From Nocardioides baculatus (lineage in GTDB: Bacteria > Actinomycetota > Actinomycetes > Propionibacteriales > Nocardioidaceae), in the NCBI RefSeq assembly GCF_016735675.1, contig NZ_JAERSG010000003.1, forward strand, positions 124,001-188,000: a stretch of DNA of 64,000 nucleotides. Reading direction: 5' to 3'. Numbering within the stretch: the first letter of the stretch is position 1; every line of letters starts with the position of its first letter. The notes under the pieces were generated by a model. It saw only the letters and a program-made list of their open reading frames with translations, did no database searches and was not told the origin of the DNA. Of the stretch, positions 27,155 through 36,212 are shown in pieces. Made by a program: the position numbers and the translations under genes.

Positions 27155-27964
27155 ATGCCGTTCCGGGGTGACGACGTGCCGCGACATCCCGTGCGCCGCG
27201 TCGAGGCACGGCCCGGCCACGACCTGCCCCGTCGCTCCTATCCGGCCTCCATCCCGGCCGTCGCGCAGGTGCTGGCCGACGGCCTCGACCTCGGGCCGGG
27301 GGTGACCTTCCTGGTCGGTGAGAACGGCTCCGGCAAGTCCACGCTGGTCGAGGCGGTCGCCACGTCCTTCGGGTTGTCGCCGGAGGGCGGGAGCACCCAC
27401 AGCCAGCACTCCACGCGGGCCACCGAGTCAGCCCTCGGCGACGCACTTCAGCTGGTGCGCGGGGCCGGGTCCACGAAGTGGGGCTTCTTCCTGCGCGCCG
27501 AGACGATGCACGGCTGGTACTCCTACATCGAGGGCCTCGGCGGGGATGATCACGCCTTCCACGAGATGAGCCACGGCGAGTCCTTCCTCGCCGTGCTCGA
27601 GTCGCGGTTCACCGGAGCAGGCTTCTTCTGCCTCGACGAGCCCGAGGCGGCACTGTCGTTCTCCTCAACGCTCGGCCTCGTCGCCGCGCTGCAGAGGGTG
27701 GTGGCGCGCAGGGGCCAGGTGCTCTGCGCCACCCACTCCCCCGTCCTCGCCGCGATGCCCGGCGCGCGGATCCTCGAGGCCGGGCCGTGGGGCCTGCGCG
27801 AGACGGCGTGGGGCGAGCTCGAGCTGGTCGACCACTGGCGGCGCTACCTCGCCGAGCCGTGGGCCTACCTGCGCCACCTCCAGGACGACCGAGAGGGCGA
27901 CCGAGAGGACGACCGAGCGGACGACCGAGAGGACGACCGAGAGGACGACCGAGCGGACGACTAG
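27155..27964 (+). CDS. AAA family ATPase (ABC/OLD-like) with an acidic repeat tail
   Basis: A 269-residue predicted ATPase. GENGSGKSTLVEA near residues 55-67 is Walker A, SHGESFLAVL is the signature-like motif, FFCLDEPEAALSF is Walker B, and ATHSPVLAA is the H-loop. It is a compact single-domain protein like the small chromosomal AAA_21/OLD relatives with no nuclease partner. The last 25 residues are repeats of DRED and DRAD from a 12-bp minisatellite. The stop codon TAG shares the four bases CTAG with the stop of the convergent rsmB gene. Function unknown. Confidence 0.78.
   Translation: MPFRGDDVPRHPVRRVEARPGHDLPRRSYPASIPAVAQVLADGLDLGPGVTFLVGENGSGKSTLVEAVATSFGLSPEGGSTHSQHSTRATESALGDALQLVRGAGSTKWGFFLRAETMHGWYSYIEGLGGDDHAFHEMSHGESFLAVLESRFTGAGFFCLDEPEAALSFSSTLGLVAALQRVVARRGQVLCATHSPVLAAMPGARILEAGPWGLRETAWGELELVDHWRRYLAEPWAYLRHLQDDREGDREDDRADDREDDREDDRADD
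27887..27958. repeat. 12-bp tandem repeat in the ATPase C-terminus
   Basis: Six copies of GACCGAGAGGAC or GACCGAGCGGAC in the order EG, ED, AD, ED, ED, AD, so units 1-3 and 4-6 form a higher-order 36-bp duplication with one mismatch. Encodes an acidic/basic D-R-E/A-D tail. Confidence 0.9.
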
Positions 27965-29286
27965 AGGGGGCGCCTGCGCAGGGTGGCGGCGAACATCGCA
28001 TCGGTGCCGTCGCGGTGCGGCCAGAGCTGGAAGCGGTCGACCTCGTCGGCGTCGCCGCGCCGGTCGAGCACTGCGGCGACGACCTCGGTCGTCTCGGCGA
28101 GCACCGGTGAGCAGGTCGCGTAGACCACGACCCCACCCGGCCGCACCGAGTCGATCGCCACGTCGAGCAGCACCTGCTGGAGGCCGACGAGCACGTCGAC
28201 GTCGTCGGGCGTACGCCGCCAGCGCGACTCGGCGCGGCGGCGCAGGGCGCCGAGTCCGGAGCACGGCGCGTCGACGAGCACGCGGTCGAACGTCCCCGGC
28301 ACCCACGGAGGGCGGGTGCCGTCACCGGCCAGCACGTCGACCGTGCCGCGCGGCACGGCACGCATCGCCGACGCCACCAGCGCTGCGCGGTGCGGCTGGC
28401 GCTCGTTGGCGACGAGGTGCGCGCCGCGCTGTGCCGCGATCGCTGCCAGGAGGGCGGCCTTGCCACCCGGCCCGGCGCAGAGGTCGAGCCACTGCTCGTC
28501 GCGTCCCTCGAGGTCGGCGTCGCTCATCGCCAGCGCGACGAGCTGCGATCCCTCGTCCTGCACGCCTGCGCGACCCTCGGCCACGGCAGGGATGCTCGCC
28601 GGGTCGCCGCCGGCGAGCTCGACGCCGTACGGCGACCGGCTCGTGCGGGTCCCACCGGCTGCCTCCAGCTCGGAGACCTCGGCCAGCCCGGGCCGGGCCG
28701 CGAGCGTGACCCGGGGCGGTGCGTTGTCGGCGTCGAGCAGGGCCGCCAGCTCGTCGTCGGAGGCGTCCGGGCCGAGCGCCTCCGCGAGGGCGTCGACGAC
28801 CCAGCGCGGGTGGGACCGGGCGACGGCGAGGTGGCCGTGGAGGTCGGTCGACGGATCGGGGGCGACGTCGGTGACCCACTGGTCGACGGGGCGCGCGCTG
28901 ATCTTGCGGAGCACGGCGTTGACCAGCCCGGACGGGCCGCGCCCGACGGTCTGGTGGACGAGGTCGACGCTCGTCGAGATGGCGGCGTGGTCGGGCACCC
29001 GCATCGACAGGAGCTGGTGGACCCCGAGCCGGAGCACGTCGCGCACCTCGGGCTGGAGCTTGGGCTTGGCCAGGCAGGCGTCGATCACCGGGTCGTAGAG
29101 CCCCTGCATCCGGATCGCGCCGGACGCCAGCTCGGTGGCGAGGGCGGCGTCGCGACCGTCGAGCCCGTGCTTGCGCAGCACCTGGGGCAGCACCAGGTTG
29201 GCGTAGGCCCGGTCGGCGCGGACGGCGGTCAGGACGTCGAGAGCGGCGCGCCGTGGCCGGTCGACCGGCCGGCGGCGCTCACTCAC
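27961..29286 (-). CDS. rsmB: 16S rRNA (cytosine-C5)-methyltransferase RsmB
   Basis: Methylates C967 of 16S rRNA. Of 441 residues, the N-terminal 145 are a NusB-like RNA-binding domain (RAALDVLTAVRADRAY, VHQLLSMRVPDHAA). The C-terminal SAM domain has DLCAGPGGKAALLA, the catalytic cysteine in DAPCSGLG and the second cysteine in YATCSPV. The frame continues upstream, but the GTG at 29284-29286 begins the family N-terminus and overlaps the upstream MmcQ/YjbR gene by 8 bp. Confidence 0.94.
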   Translation of the reverse strand: MSERRRPVDRPRRAALDVLTAVRADRAYANLVLPQVLRKHGLDGRDAALATELASGAIRMQGLYDPVIDACLAKPKLQPEVRDVLRLGVHQLLSMRVPDHAAISTSVDLVHQTVGRGPSGLVNAVLRKISARPVDQWVTDVAPDPSTDLHGHLAVARSHPRWVVDALAEALGPDASDDELAALLDADNAPPRVTLAARPGLAEVSELEAAGGTRTSRSPYGVELAGGDPASIPAVAEGRAGVQDEGSQLVALAMSDADLEGRDEQWLDLCAGPGGKAALLAAIAAQRGAHLVANERQPHRAALVASAMRAVPRGTVDVLAGDGTRPPWVPGTFDRVLVDAPCSGLGALRRRAESRWRRTPDDVDVLVGLQQVLLDVAIDSVRPGGVVVYATCSPVLAETTEVVAAVLDRRGDADEVDRFQLWPHRDGTDAMFAATLRRRPL

Positions 29287-29704
29287 CGAGGTGCTCCCGC
29301 ACCAGCTTCTTGGGCGCCTTGGCCGCCCACGCGTCGGTGATGACCTCGACGAGCTCCTGCCGCGAGATCTCACCGAGCCGGGACTGACGCACCAGCACGG
29401 CGCTGTAGCCCTTGAAGTGGTCGATGGTGAAGAACGGCGTCGACTCGTCCGCGACGAGCGCGTTCTTCTCGACCTCGGTCGGCGTGTGGACGACGACCAC
29501 GTCGTCGTACATCTCCCCCGTCTCGGGGTCGACGGCGGTCTTGTGCGGCATCCGGTAGAGCACGAAGCCCTTGCCCTTCTCGCCGCGCGGCACCTTCCAC
29601 GTCGGCCGGTCGCCCCACGACGTGCCCAGCTCGGTCTCGGGCAGCGACCCACAGATCTCGTCGATGTCCTCGGGCCGGGCGGGCCGGTCGGTGGAGTCGC
29701 TCAT
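29279..29704 (-). CDS. MmcQ/YjbR family protein
   Basis: A 141-residue double-wing DNA-binding-like fold. Typical residues include LPETELGTSWGDRPTWKV, GFVLYRMP, FFTIDHFKGYSAVLV and ISRQELVEVITDAW. No function is established for most members. ATG 6 nt after TAGGGT; coupled to rsmB by an 8-bp overlap. Confidence 0.85.
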   Translation of the reverse strand: MSDSTDRPARPEDIDEICGSLPETELGTSWGDRPTWKVPRGEKGKGFVLYRMPHKTAVDPETGEMYDDVVVVHTPTEVEKNALVADESTPFFTIDHFKGYSAVLVRQSRLGEISRQELVEVITDAWAAKAPKKLVREHLGE

Positions 29705-29710
29705 GCGCTG

Positions 29711-29716
29711 ACCCTA
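29711..29716 (-). promoter_or_regulatory. Leaderless -10 box of the MmcQ/YjbR gene
   Basis: TAGGGT on the minus strand, 6 nt before the ATG; it lies at the 3' end of fmt. Confidence 0.55.
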
Positions 29717-30646
29717 GTCGCCGGAATCGAGTCGGACGCCCGACTCGAGACGTACGCCGCGGGCCCAGTCGGCGGCGCCCATCTGCTTCTTGCCGAAGGC
29801 CTTGACCTCGCCGAGGAGCACCGGAGTGGTGCCCGTGCCGACGACGACGGCGTTCTTGGTGACCGCCAGGACGCCCGGCGCCACGGCCTCGTGGTCGACG
29901 TGCCGGACCGGTCCGATCTTGATCCGTTCGCCCTCGAAGGTGCTCCACGCGCCGGGTCCGGGGGTGCACGCCCGGACCTGCCGCTCGATCCCGACCGCGG
30001 GGTGCGTCCAGTCGATGCGCGCGTCGTCGACCAGGATCTTGGGGGCGAACGACACCCCCTCCTCCTGCTGCTCGCGCGCCTCCAGGGAGCCGTCCTCGAT
30101 GCCGTCGAGCGTCTGGACCAGCAACCCCGAGCCACCCTCGGCGAGCCGCGCCAGCAGGTCGCCCGCCGTGTCGTCGGGACGGATCCGCTCGGTCATCACG
30201 CCGAACACCGGTCCGGCGTCGAGCGCCTTCACGATGCGGAACGTCGTGGCGCCGGTGACCTCGTCGCCCGCCCACAGCGCGTGCTGCACGGGGGCGGCGC
30301 CGCGCCACGACGGCAGCACCGAGAAGTGCAGGTTGATCCACCCGTGCGGGACGAGGTCGAGGGCCGACTGCGGCAGCAGGGCGCCGTACGCCACCACGGG
30401 GCAGGCGTCGGGACGCAGCGCGGCCAGGGCGGCCTGGAAGTCGGGGTCGCGCGGGTGCTCGGGCTTGAGCACGGGTACGCCGAGCTCCTCGGCCCGCTGC
30501 GCGACCGGGCTGGCGACCAGCCTGCGGCCGCGGCCACTGGGCGCGTCGGGACGGGTCACGACGCCGACGAGCTCGTGACGGCTGTCGGCGACCGCGTCGA
30601 GCGCGGGAAGGGCGACCTCGGGGGTGCCGGCGAAGACGACCCGCAT
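29714..30646 (-). CDS. fmt: Methionyl-tRNA formyltransferase
   Basis: Formylates initiator Met-tRNA using 10-formyl-THF. At 310 residues it has VFAGTPEVALPAL at the start, the catalytic NLHFSVLPSWRGAAPVQHA with Asn and His, and a C-terminal OB-like domain. The true ATG is at 30644-30646, overlapping the def stop as TGATG; upstream residues in this frame belong to antisense of def. Confidence 0.96.
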   Translation of the reverse strand: MRVVFAGTPEVALPALDAVADSRHELVGVVTRPDAPSGRGRRLVASPVAQRAEELGVPVLKPEHPRDPDFQAALAALRPDACPVVAYGALLPQSALDLVPHGWINLHFSVLPSWRGAAPVQHALWAGDEVTGATTFRIVKALDAGPVFGVMTERIRPDDTAGDLLARLAEGGSGLLVQTLDGIEDGSLEAREQQEEGVSFAPKILVDDARIDWTHPAVGIERQVRACTPGPGAWSTFEGERIKIGPVRHVDHEAVAPGVLAVTKNAVVVGTGTTPVLLGEVKAFGKKQMGAADWARGVRLESGVRLDSGD

Positions 30647-31191
30647 CAGATGCCGAGCCCACCCGTGGCGTGGGGGCTCACCCGTACGACGGGCTGCTCG
30701 AGCCCGAACCACTCGGACTCGCGGATCTCCTTCATCGCCGCCTTGCGGGCGTCCGTGTCGAGCTTGTCGATGAAGAGGATCCCGTCGAGGTGGTCGGTCT
30801 CGTGCTGCATGGCACGGGCGAGCAGCTCCGAGGCCTCGATGCGCACCGGCTCGCCGTGCATGTCGAAGCCGGTGGCGATGACGTTGAGGGCGCGCAGGCA
30901 GTCGTAGGTGAGCTCGGGCAGGGACAGGCACCCCTCGGCGCCGTCCTGCGTCTCGTCGGACAGCTCGAGCGACGGGTTCACCAGGTGGCCCAGCTCGCCC
31001 TCGACGTGCCAGGTGAAGACCCGGAGGCCGACCCCGATCTGCGGCGCCGCGAGGCCTGCACCGGGGGCGGCGAGCATCGTGTCGGTGAGGTCGGTGACCA
31101 GCTGGCGGAGCTCGCGGTCGAAGCTGTCGACCTCGATCGCGCGCTGCCGGAGCACGGGGTCGCCGAAGAGGCGGATGGGCTGGATGGCCAT
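30646..31191 (-). CDS. def: Peptide deformylase
   Basis: Removes the N-formyl group from nascent proteins; paired with fmt. All three motifs are intact in 181 residues: GAGLAAPQ near 44, EGCLS near 87 with the metal Cys, and QHETDHLDG with the two metal His and catalytic Glu. ATG 7 nt after TAGACT. Confidence 0.97.
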   Translation of the reverse strand: MAIQPIRLFGDPVLRQRAIEVDSFDRELRQLVTDLTDTMLAAPGAGLAAPQIGVGLRVFTWHVEGELGHLVNPSLELSDETQDGAEGCLSLPELTYDCLRALNVIATGFDMHGEPVRIEASELLARAMQHETDHLDGILFIDKLDTDARKAAMKEIRESEWFGLEQPVVRVSPHATGGLGI

Positions 31192-31198
31192 GCGGCGC

Positions 31199-31204
31199 AG
31201 TCTA
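31199..31204 (-). promoter_or_regulatory. Leaderless -10 box of def-fmt
   Basis: TAGACT on the minus strand, 7 nt before the def ATG. Confidence 0.55.
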
Positions 31205-31224
31205 GGTAGGGACCGGCACTCGGG

Positions 31225-33231
31225 TCAGATCGTGAGGGGGTCGACCTGGATCCGGACCGGGTCGAGCTTGCGTGCCGAGCGCACCCGCTGGAGGTCGCCG
31301 AGCGCCCCGGACAGCGCGGCGCCGGTGGCCCGCGGCACGCGGAGCACGACCCGGTGCTCGTCCTCGACCGGGACGGGCCCCAGCACCTCGGCGCCCTCGG
31401 GCAGGTCGAGGAGGTGCAGCACGTCGTCGAGCGCACCGAGGTCGCCGGTGACGGTGGCCATCCGCGCCGCGGGCGGCAGGTGGGCCTGCGACCGCTCCTC
31501 GACCTCGCGCCGGGCGAAGCCGGCCGGGTCCCAGCGCACGAGTGCCTGCAGCGCCGGGTGGGCAGGATCCCCCACGGCCACGACGTGACCGCCCCGGCGT
31601 ACGAGCGCTCCGGCGTTGAGCCAGCGACGCAGGGCCTCCTCCGAGGCCCTCAGGTCGTCGCGGGCGAGGGTGAGCCAGGTGTCGAGGACGACGACCGCGG
31701 CGTAGCCGTCGTCGGCGACCGGCTCGGCGCCGACGGTGGCCACGACGATGTCGGCGGCAGCGCCGACGCGGTCGAGGACCCGCTCGCCCGAGCTGCTGCG
31801 CACGGTCGTGCCGGCGAACATCCGGCCGAGCTCCTCGGCCGTGCGTGCCTCGCCGCGCACCGGAGCGCGGAGGCCGCGACCGCCACAGGTGGCACAGGCC
31901 CACGCCCGCTCGGCGTGTCCGCACCACCGGCACTGCGGCGGCACGGCCGGCGCCGGCACCGCCAGCGGGCCGGTGCACACCGTGCAGCGGGCAGGAGCAC
32001 GGCAGGTGTCGCAGGCCAGGGAGGCGGCGTAGCCCGCCCGGGGCGTCTGGACGAGCACCGGACCGGACTCCAGACCACGTCGGACGGCGTCGTAGGCCGC
32101 TCGCGGGATGCGGGTGCCGACCTGTCGGTCCTCCGCGGGCACGGCCACGGCGCGTACGCGGGAGCGCAGGACCTCGCGCGGCACGGCCAGCTCGTGGGCC
32201 CACCCGGAGGCGAGCAGCTGCTGGGCCTCGGGCGTGCGGGCAACTCCCCCGAGGAGCACCGCGGTCGACTGCTGCTCGGCGCGCGCGACGAGCACCTCGC
32301 GGGTGTGCGGATAGGGCGCCCGTGGCTCGGCGTGGAGGTCGTCGCCGTCGTCCCAGAGCACCAGCAGCCCGAGGTCGTGGACGGGGGCGAACGCCGCTGA
32401 GCGGGTGCCCACGACCACGCGCCTGGCCCCGCGGGAGACCGCCAGGAAGTCGCGGTAGCGCTTCGCCGGACCGCCGTCCGCGGTGAGGCAGACGTGGTGA
32501 CCCTCGCCCAAGACCTGGATCAGCGCCGCGTCGACCCGCGCGACGTCACGACCGTCGGGCACGCAGACCAGCGCGCCCCGCCCGGCGGCGTACGACGTCG
32601 CCACCGCCTCGGCGATCATCTGCGGCCAGTCGTCGGCGGGCGCCGCGGACCACACCGCGCGCGGCGTCTCGCCCGCCGCGAGCCGGCGGAGGAACGCGGC
32701 CGCGTGCTCGACCTCGTCCCAGGCGCCGGGTGTCACGTCCGGCGGAGCGGGCGCGGGCTCGGACGCGGCCTTCTCGCCGGTCGCGTGGCGTGGCGGGACG
32801 GCGAGGCGGAGCACGTCGGACCGGGCACCGGCGTAGGCCCGGGCGAGCGTCGCGCTCAGCTCGGCGATCTCCGGAGCGAGCACGGGCTCGGCGCTGACCA
32901 CCCGGCGCAGCGGCTGGAGGGCGCCCGTGTGGTCGGTCTCGCTGGTCCGCTCGACGACGTAGCCCTGGACCTCCTGGCCGGCGAACCGCACCTTGACCCG
33001 CGCGCCGGGGACGGCGGTGTCGGCCATCGCCGTCGGCACGGCGTAGTCGAACGGACGGTCGAGGTGGGCGAGCGCGATGTCGACGAGCACCCGGGCAACG
33101 GGGTCGACCGCCGCGGGCTCCCACGCGGCGGCCTTCCGCCGCCGGGTGGCCGCAGCCTTGGCCTTGGCGTCGTCCACGGCAGCACGAAGCCCCGGGAGCA
33201 TGTCTGCTTCCGGGGCTTCGTCTGCGGTCAT
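31225..33231 (-). CDS. priA: PriA-like primosomal protein with degenerate helicase motifs
   Basis: Actinobacterial PriA homologue of 668 residues. The N-terminal DNA-binding domain (FDYAVPTAMADTAVPGARVKVRF) and the eight-cysteine zinc module (CDTC, CTVC, CRWC, CATC, residues about 405-455) are conserved. The helicase core is not: where PriA has a GVTGSGKT Walker A there is AVWSAAPADDW, and the DEEHD box reads WDDGDDLHAEP. It therefore probably binds forks without unwinding them, as known for actinobacterial PriA. The ATG at 33229-33231 is chosen over a long upstream extension inside metK. It lies 7 nt after a weak CAGAAT box. Confidence 0.9.
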   Translation of the reverse strand: MTADEAPEADMLPGLRAAVDDAKAKAAATRRRKAAAWEPAAVDPVARVLVDIALAHLDRPFDYAVPTAMADTAVPGARVKVRFAGQEVQGYVVERTSETDHTGALQPLRRVVSAEPVLAPEIAELSATLARAYAGARSDVLRLAVPPRHATGEKAASEPAPAPPDVTPGAWDEVEHAAAFLRRLAAGETPRAVWSAAPADDWPQMIAEAVATSYAAGRGALVCVPDGRDVARVDAALIQVLGEGHHVCLTADGGPAKRYRDFLAVSRGARRVVVGTRSAAFAPVHDLGLLVLWDDGDDLHAEPRAPYPHTREVLVARAEQQSTAVLLGGVARTPEAQQLLASGWAHELAVPREVLRSRVRAVAVPAEDRQVGTRIPRAAYDAVRRGLESGPVLVQTPRAGYAASLACDTCRAPARCTVCTGPLAVPAPAVPPQCRWCGHAERAWACATCGGRGLRAPVRGEARTAEELGRMFAGTTVRSSSGERVLDRVGAAADIVVATVGAEPVADDGYAAVVVLDTWLTLARDDLRASEEALRRWLNAGALVRRGGHVVAVGDPAHPALQALVRWDPAGFARREVEERSQAHLPPAARMATVTGDLGALDDVLHLLDLPEGAEVLGPVPVEDEHRVVLRVPRATGAALSGALGDLQRVRSARKLDPVRIQVDPLTI

Positions 33232-33278
33232 GGCCGGGATTCTGTCAGCGCCCACCGACCGTCGTACTTGGAGGGCGA

Positions 33279-33292
33279 GTCCGACACTCGGA
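33279..33292. promoter_or_regulatory. GTCCGACACTCGGA motif upstream of priA
   Basis: The same 14-mer as upstream of metH, with GGTT three bases downstream in both. TCCGA-CAC-TCGGA forms a short inverted repeat. Confidence 0.35.
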
Positions 33293-33359
33293 GGCGGTTG
33301 CAACGGCCTACAAGTGACGGACTCCCCGCACGAGCGGGGACTCCGACGGGGAGCCGGCC

Positions 33360-34562
33360 TCAGATGCCGGCGGCAGCCTTCAGCTTGTCGGCGCGGTCGG
33401 TCGACTCCCAGGTGAACTCGGGGAGCTCGCGGCCGAAGTGGCCGTAGGCCGAGGTCTGGGCGTAGATCGGACGCAGCAGGTCGAGGTCGCGGATGATCGC
33501 GGCCGGACGCAGGTCGAAGACCTCGAGCACGGCCTCCTGGATCTTCTCGTCGGCGACGACGCCGGTGCCGAAGGTCTCGATGAAGACGCCGACCGGGGCG
33601 GCCTTGCCGATGGCGTAGGCGACCTGCGCCTCGCAGCGGCGCGCGAGGCCCGCGGCGACGACGTTCTTGGCGACCCAGCGCATGGCGTAGGCGGCGGAGC
33701 GGTCGACCTTCGACGGGTCCTTGCCGGAGAAGGCACCGCCGCCGTGGCGGGCCATGCCGCCGTAGGTGTCGACGATGATCTTGCGGCCGGTGAGGCCGGC
33801 GTCGCCCATCGGGCCGCCGATGACGAAGGTGCCGGTCGGGTTGACCAGCATCCGGTAGTTCTCGGACGGCAGGTCGAACTTCGCGAGCACCGGGTCGATG
33901 ACGTGCTGCTTGATGTCGGCCTCGAGCGTGGCGTGGTCGACGTCGGCGTCGTGCTGGGTCGAGAGGACGACGGTGTCGATGCGCACCGGGCGGTCGTCCT
34001 CGTCGTACTCGATCGTGACCTGGGTCTTGCCGTCGGGCCGCAGGTAGTTGAGCGTGCCGTCCTTGCGCACCTCGGTCAGCCGCTGCGCGAGGCGCTGGGC
34101 GATCGTGATCGGGAGCGGCATCAGCTCGGGGGTGTCGTCGCAGGCGTAGCCGAACATCAGGCCCTGGTCGCCGGCACCGCGCTTGTCGAGCTCGTCCTCC
34201 GAGGAGCCGACGCGCGACTCGTGGCCCGCGTCGACGCCGGCGGCGATGTCGCTCGACTGGGCGCCGATCGCGACCTGGACGCCGCACGTGGTGCCGTCGA
34301 AGCCCTTGTCCGAGGAGTCGTAGCCGATGTCGAGGATCGCCTTGCGGACGATGTCGGCGACCGGGGCGTACGCCGTCGTGCGGACCTCGCCCGCGACGAC
34401 GACCAGGCCGGTCGTCAGCAGGGTCTCGACCGCGACCCGCAGGTTCGCGCGGTCGGAGTCCTCCGACATCAGGTAGTCGAGGACCGAGTCGCTGATGCGG
34501 TCGGCGATCTTGTCCGGGTGACCCTCGGTCACGGACTCCGAGGTGAAGAGGCGTCCTGCCAC
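33360..34562 (-). CDS. metK: S-adenosylmethionine synthetase
   Basis: Makes SAM from ATP and methionine. The 400-residue protein has [20 protein letters not shown] at the start, [12 protein letters not shown] and the P-loop-like [19 protein letters not shown]. The GTG at 34560-34562 is chosen because it opens the family N-terminus and has GAGAG 7 nt upstream; a TTG four codons earlier is less likely. A TAGGTT -10 lies about 37 bp upstream. Confidence 0.97.
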   Translation of the reverse strand: MAGRLFTSESVTEGHPDKIADRISDSVLDYLMSEDSDRANLRVAVETLLTTGLVVVAGEVRTTAYAPVADIVRKAILDIGYDSSDKGFDGTTCGVQVAIGAQSSDIAAGVDAGHESRVGSSEDELDKRGAGDQGLMFGYACDDTPELMPLPITIAQRLAQRLTEVRKDGTLNYLRPDGKTQVTIEYDEDDRPVRIDTVVLSTQHDADVDHATLEADIKQHVIDPVLAKFDLPSENYRMLVNPTGTFVIGGPMGDAGLTGRKIIVDTYGGMARHGGGAFSGKDPSKVDRSAAYAMRWVAKNVVAAGLARRCEAQVAYAIGKAAPVGVFIETFGTGVVADEKIQEAVLEVFDLRPAAIIRDLDLLRPIYAQTSAYGHFGRELPEFTWESTDRADKLKAAAGI

Positions 34563-34598
34563 GTTGGCTCTCAATTCTTGTGTGGAACGGTCGAGTTA

Positions 34599-34604
34599 AA
34601 ACCT
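34599..34604 (-). promoter_or_regulatory. Probable -10 box of metK
   Basis: TAGGTT on the minus strand in the AT-rich patch of the 72-bp coaBC-metK gap, giving a leader of about 30 nt. This is too short for any known SAM riboswitch. Confidence 0.4.
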
Positions 34605-34634
34605 ACCTGTTGACCAGCATCCGGGACGCCGGTC

Positions 34635-35864
34635 TCAGTCAGCGAATCGCCGTACGACCTCGTCCCAGATGACGTGGGCGAGGGCGGTCTTGCTGCCGTG
34701 GGGCACCTCGACGGAGGCACCATCGGCGCCGAGGACGACGGCCTCGTTGTCCTCGCTGCCGAAGACCGCTCCCCCGCTCACGTCGTTGACGACGAGGAGG
34801 TCGCAACCCTTGCGGGCGAGCTTGGCGCGGCCGAGGTCGAGCACGGAGCCGGAGGCGTCACCGGTCTCGGCGGCGAAGCCGACGATCACCGCCCCGGCGC
34901 GTGACCGGTCGTGGGAGATCTCGGCGAGGATGTCGGGGTTCTGCTCGAGCTCGATGGCGGGCGCGGACCCGTCGTCGGACTTCTTGATCTTCGCGTCGCT
35001 GACGGCGGTCGGCCGGAAGTCGGCCGGTGCGGCCGCCATCACCACCGCGTCGGCGGTCGCCGTCGCGGTCACGACGGCCTCCCGCAGCTGCGCGGTCGTC
35101 TCGACCCGTACGACGCTGACGCCGGCCGGGTCGGGCAGCGACACGTTGGCGCTGACCAGCGTGACGTGCGCCCCGCGCGAGGCGGCGGCCCGGGCGAGGG
35201 CATAGCCCTGGAGGCCCGAGGACCGGTTGCCGAGGAAGCGCACGGGGTCGAGGTACTCGCGGGTGCCGCCTGCCGACACGACCACCTTGCGGCCGGCCAG
35301 GTCGGTCGGGTTGACCGAGGACGGGTCGGCGCCGCGGTCGAGCACGCCGCGGACCAGCTCGAAGATCTCGGCGGGATCGGGCAGGCGACCCTTGCCGGTG
35401 TCGGCGCCGGTGAGGCGACCCTCGGCGGGCTCGATCACCACGGCTCCCCGCTGGCGGAGGGTGGCGACGTTGGCCTGCGTGGCCGGGTGCTCCCACATCT
35501 CGGTGTGCATCGCCGGGGCGAAGACCACCGGGCAGCGCGCCGTGAGGAGCGTGTTGGTGAGCAGGTCGTCGGCCAGGCCGTGAGCGGCCTTCGCGAGGAG
35601 GTCTGCGGTCGCCGGAGCGACCACGACCACGTCGGCGTGCTGGCCGATCTGCACGTGCGGCACGGCGTGCACGTCGTGCCACACCTCCGACGAGACGGGC
35701 TTGCCGGACAGCGCCGCCCACGTGGGGGCACCGACGAACTCCAGCGCGGAGGCCGTCGGCACCACCGTCACGTCGTGGCCGGACTCGGTGAACCGGCGCA
35801 GCAGCTCGCAGGACTTGTAGGCCGCGATGCCACCCGAGACACCGAGCACGACCCTGACGGTCAT
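34635..35864 (-). CDS. coaBC: Bifunctional phosphopantothenoylcysteine decarboxylase / phosphopantothenate-cysteine ligase
   Basis: Two consecutive steps of coenzyme A synthesis. Of 409 residues, the N-terminal flavin-dependent CoaC half has VSGGIAAYKSCELLR, the active-site AMHTEMWEHPAT and a conserved Asn region. The C-terminal CoaB ligase half starts near 190 with KVVVSAGGTREYLDPVRF and contains ELEQNPDIL. The ATG lies 13 bp after rpoZ. Confidence 0.96.
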   Translation of the reverse strand: MTVRVVLGVSGGIAAYKSCELLRRFTESGHDVTVVPTASALEFVGAPTWAALSGKPVSSEVWHDVHAVPHVQIGQHADVVVVAPATADLLAKAAHGLADDLLTNTLLTARCPVVFAPAMHTEMWEHPATQANVATLRQRGAVVIEPAEGRLTGADTGKGRLPDPAEIFELVRGVLDRGADPSSVNPTDLAGRKVVVSAGGTREYLDPVRFLGNRSSGLQGYALARAAASRGAHVTLVSANVSLPDPAGVSVVRVETTAQLREAVVTATATADAVVMAAAPADFRPTAVSDAKIKKSDDGSAPAIELEQNPDILAEISHDRSRAGAVIVGFAAETGDASGSVLDLGRAKLARKGCDLLVVNDVSGGAVFGSEDNEAVVLGADGASVEVPHGSKTALAHVIWDEVVRRFAD

Positions 35865-35877
35865 CGAGGGGCTCGCG

Positions 35878-36189
35878 TCACTCCGTGGCGTCGCCCGCGG
35901 CAGCCTCGGCGGCAGCGGCCTCGGCGGCGGGGTCGATGTCCTCGCAGGTCAGGAGGTCGTCGTTGATCTCGCGGAGCGCGATCGAGAGCGGCTTCTCCTG
36001 CACGTGGGTGTCGACGAGCGGACCGACGTACTCCAGCAGGCCCTCGCCGAGCTGGGAGTAGTAGGCGTTGATCTGGCGAGCACGCTGGGCGCTGTAGAGC
36101 ACCAGCTTGTACTTGCTGTCGGTCTTGCTGAGCAGGTCGTCGATCGAGGGGTTGGTGACGCCCTCGGCGGCGATGGTGGGAGAAGCCAC
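35878..36189 (-). CDS. rpoZ: RNA polymerase omega subunit
   Basis: Small subunit that stabilises beta-prime in RNA polymerase, 103 residues. The conserved core reads [32 protein letters not shown] and [10 protein letters not shown], with an Ala/Glu-rich tail. The frame is open upstream through gmk, but the GTG at 36187-36189 starts at the normal position with GAGG about 14 nt upstream. Confidence 0.95.
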   Translation of the reverse strand: MASPTIAAEGVTNPSIDDLLSKTDSKYKLVLYSAQRARQINAYYSQLGEGLLEYVGPLVDTHVQEKPLSIALREINDDLLTCEDIDPAAEAAAAEAAAGDATE

Positions 36190-36212
36190 GGTGATGGTGC
36201 CTCGCAATGCAG

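Noticed and set aside
27887..27958. CRISPR-like array
   Set aside because: Units are 12 bp, directly adjacent without spacers, and in frame with the ATPase.
34563..34634. SAM riboswitch upstream of metK
   Set aside because: The whole gap is 72 bp and the predicted leader about 30 nt, too short for any known SAM riboswitch; no conserved core seen.
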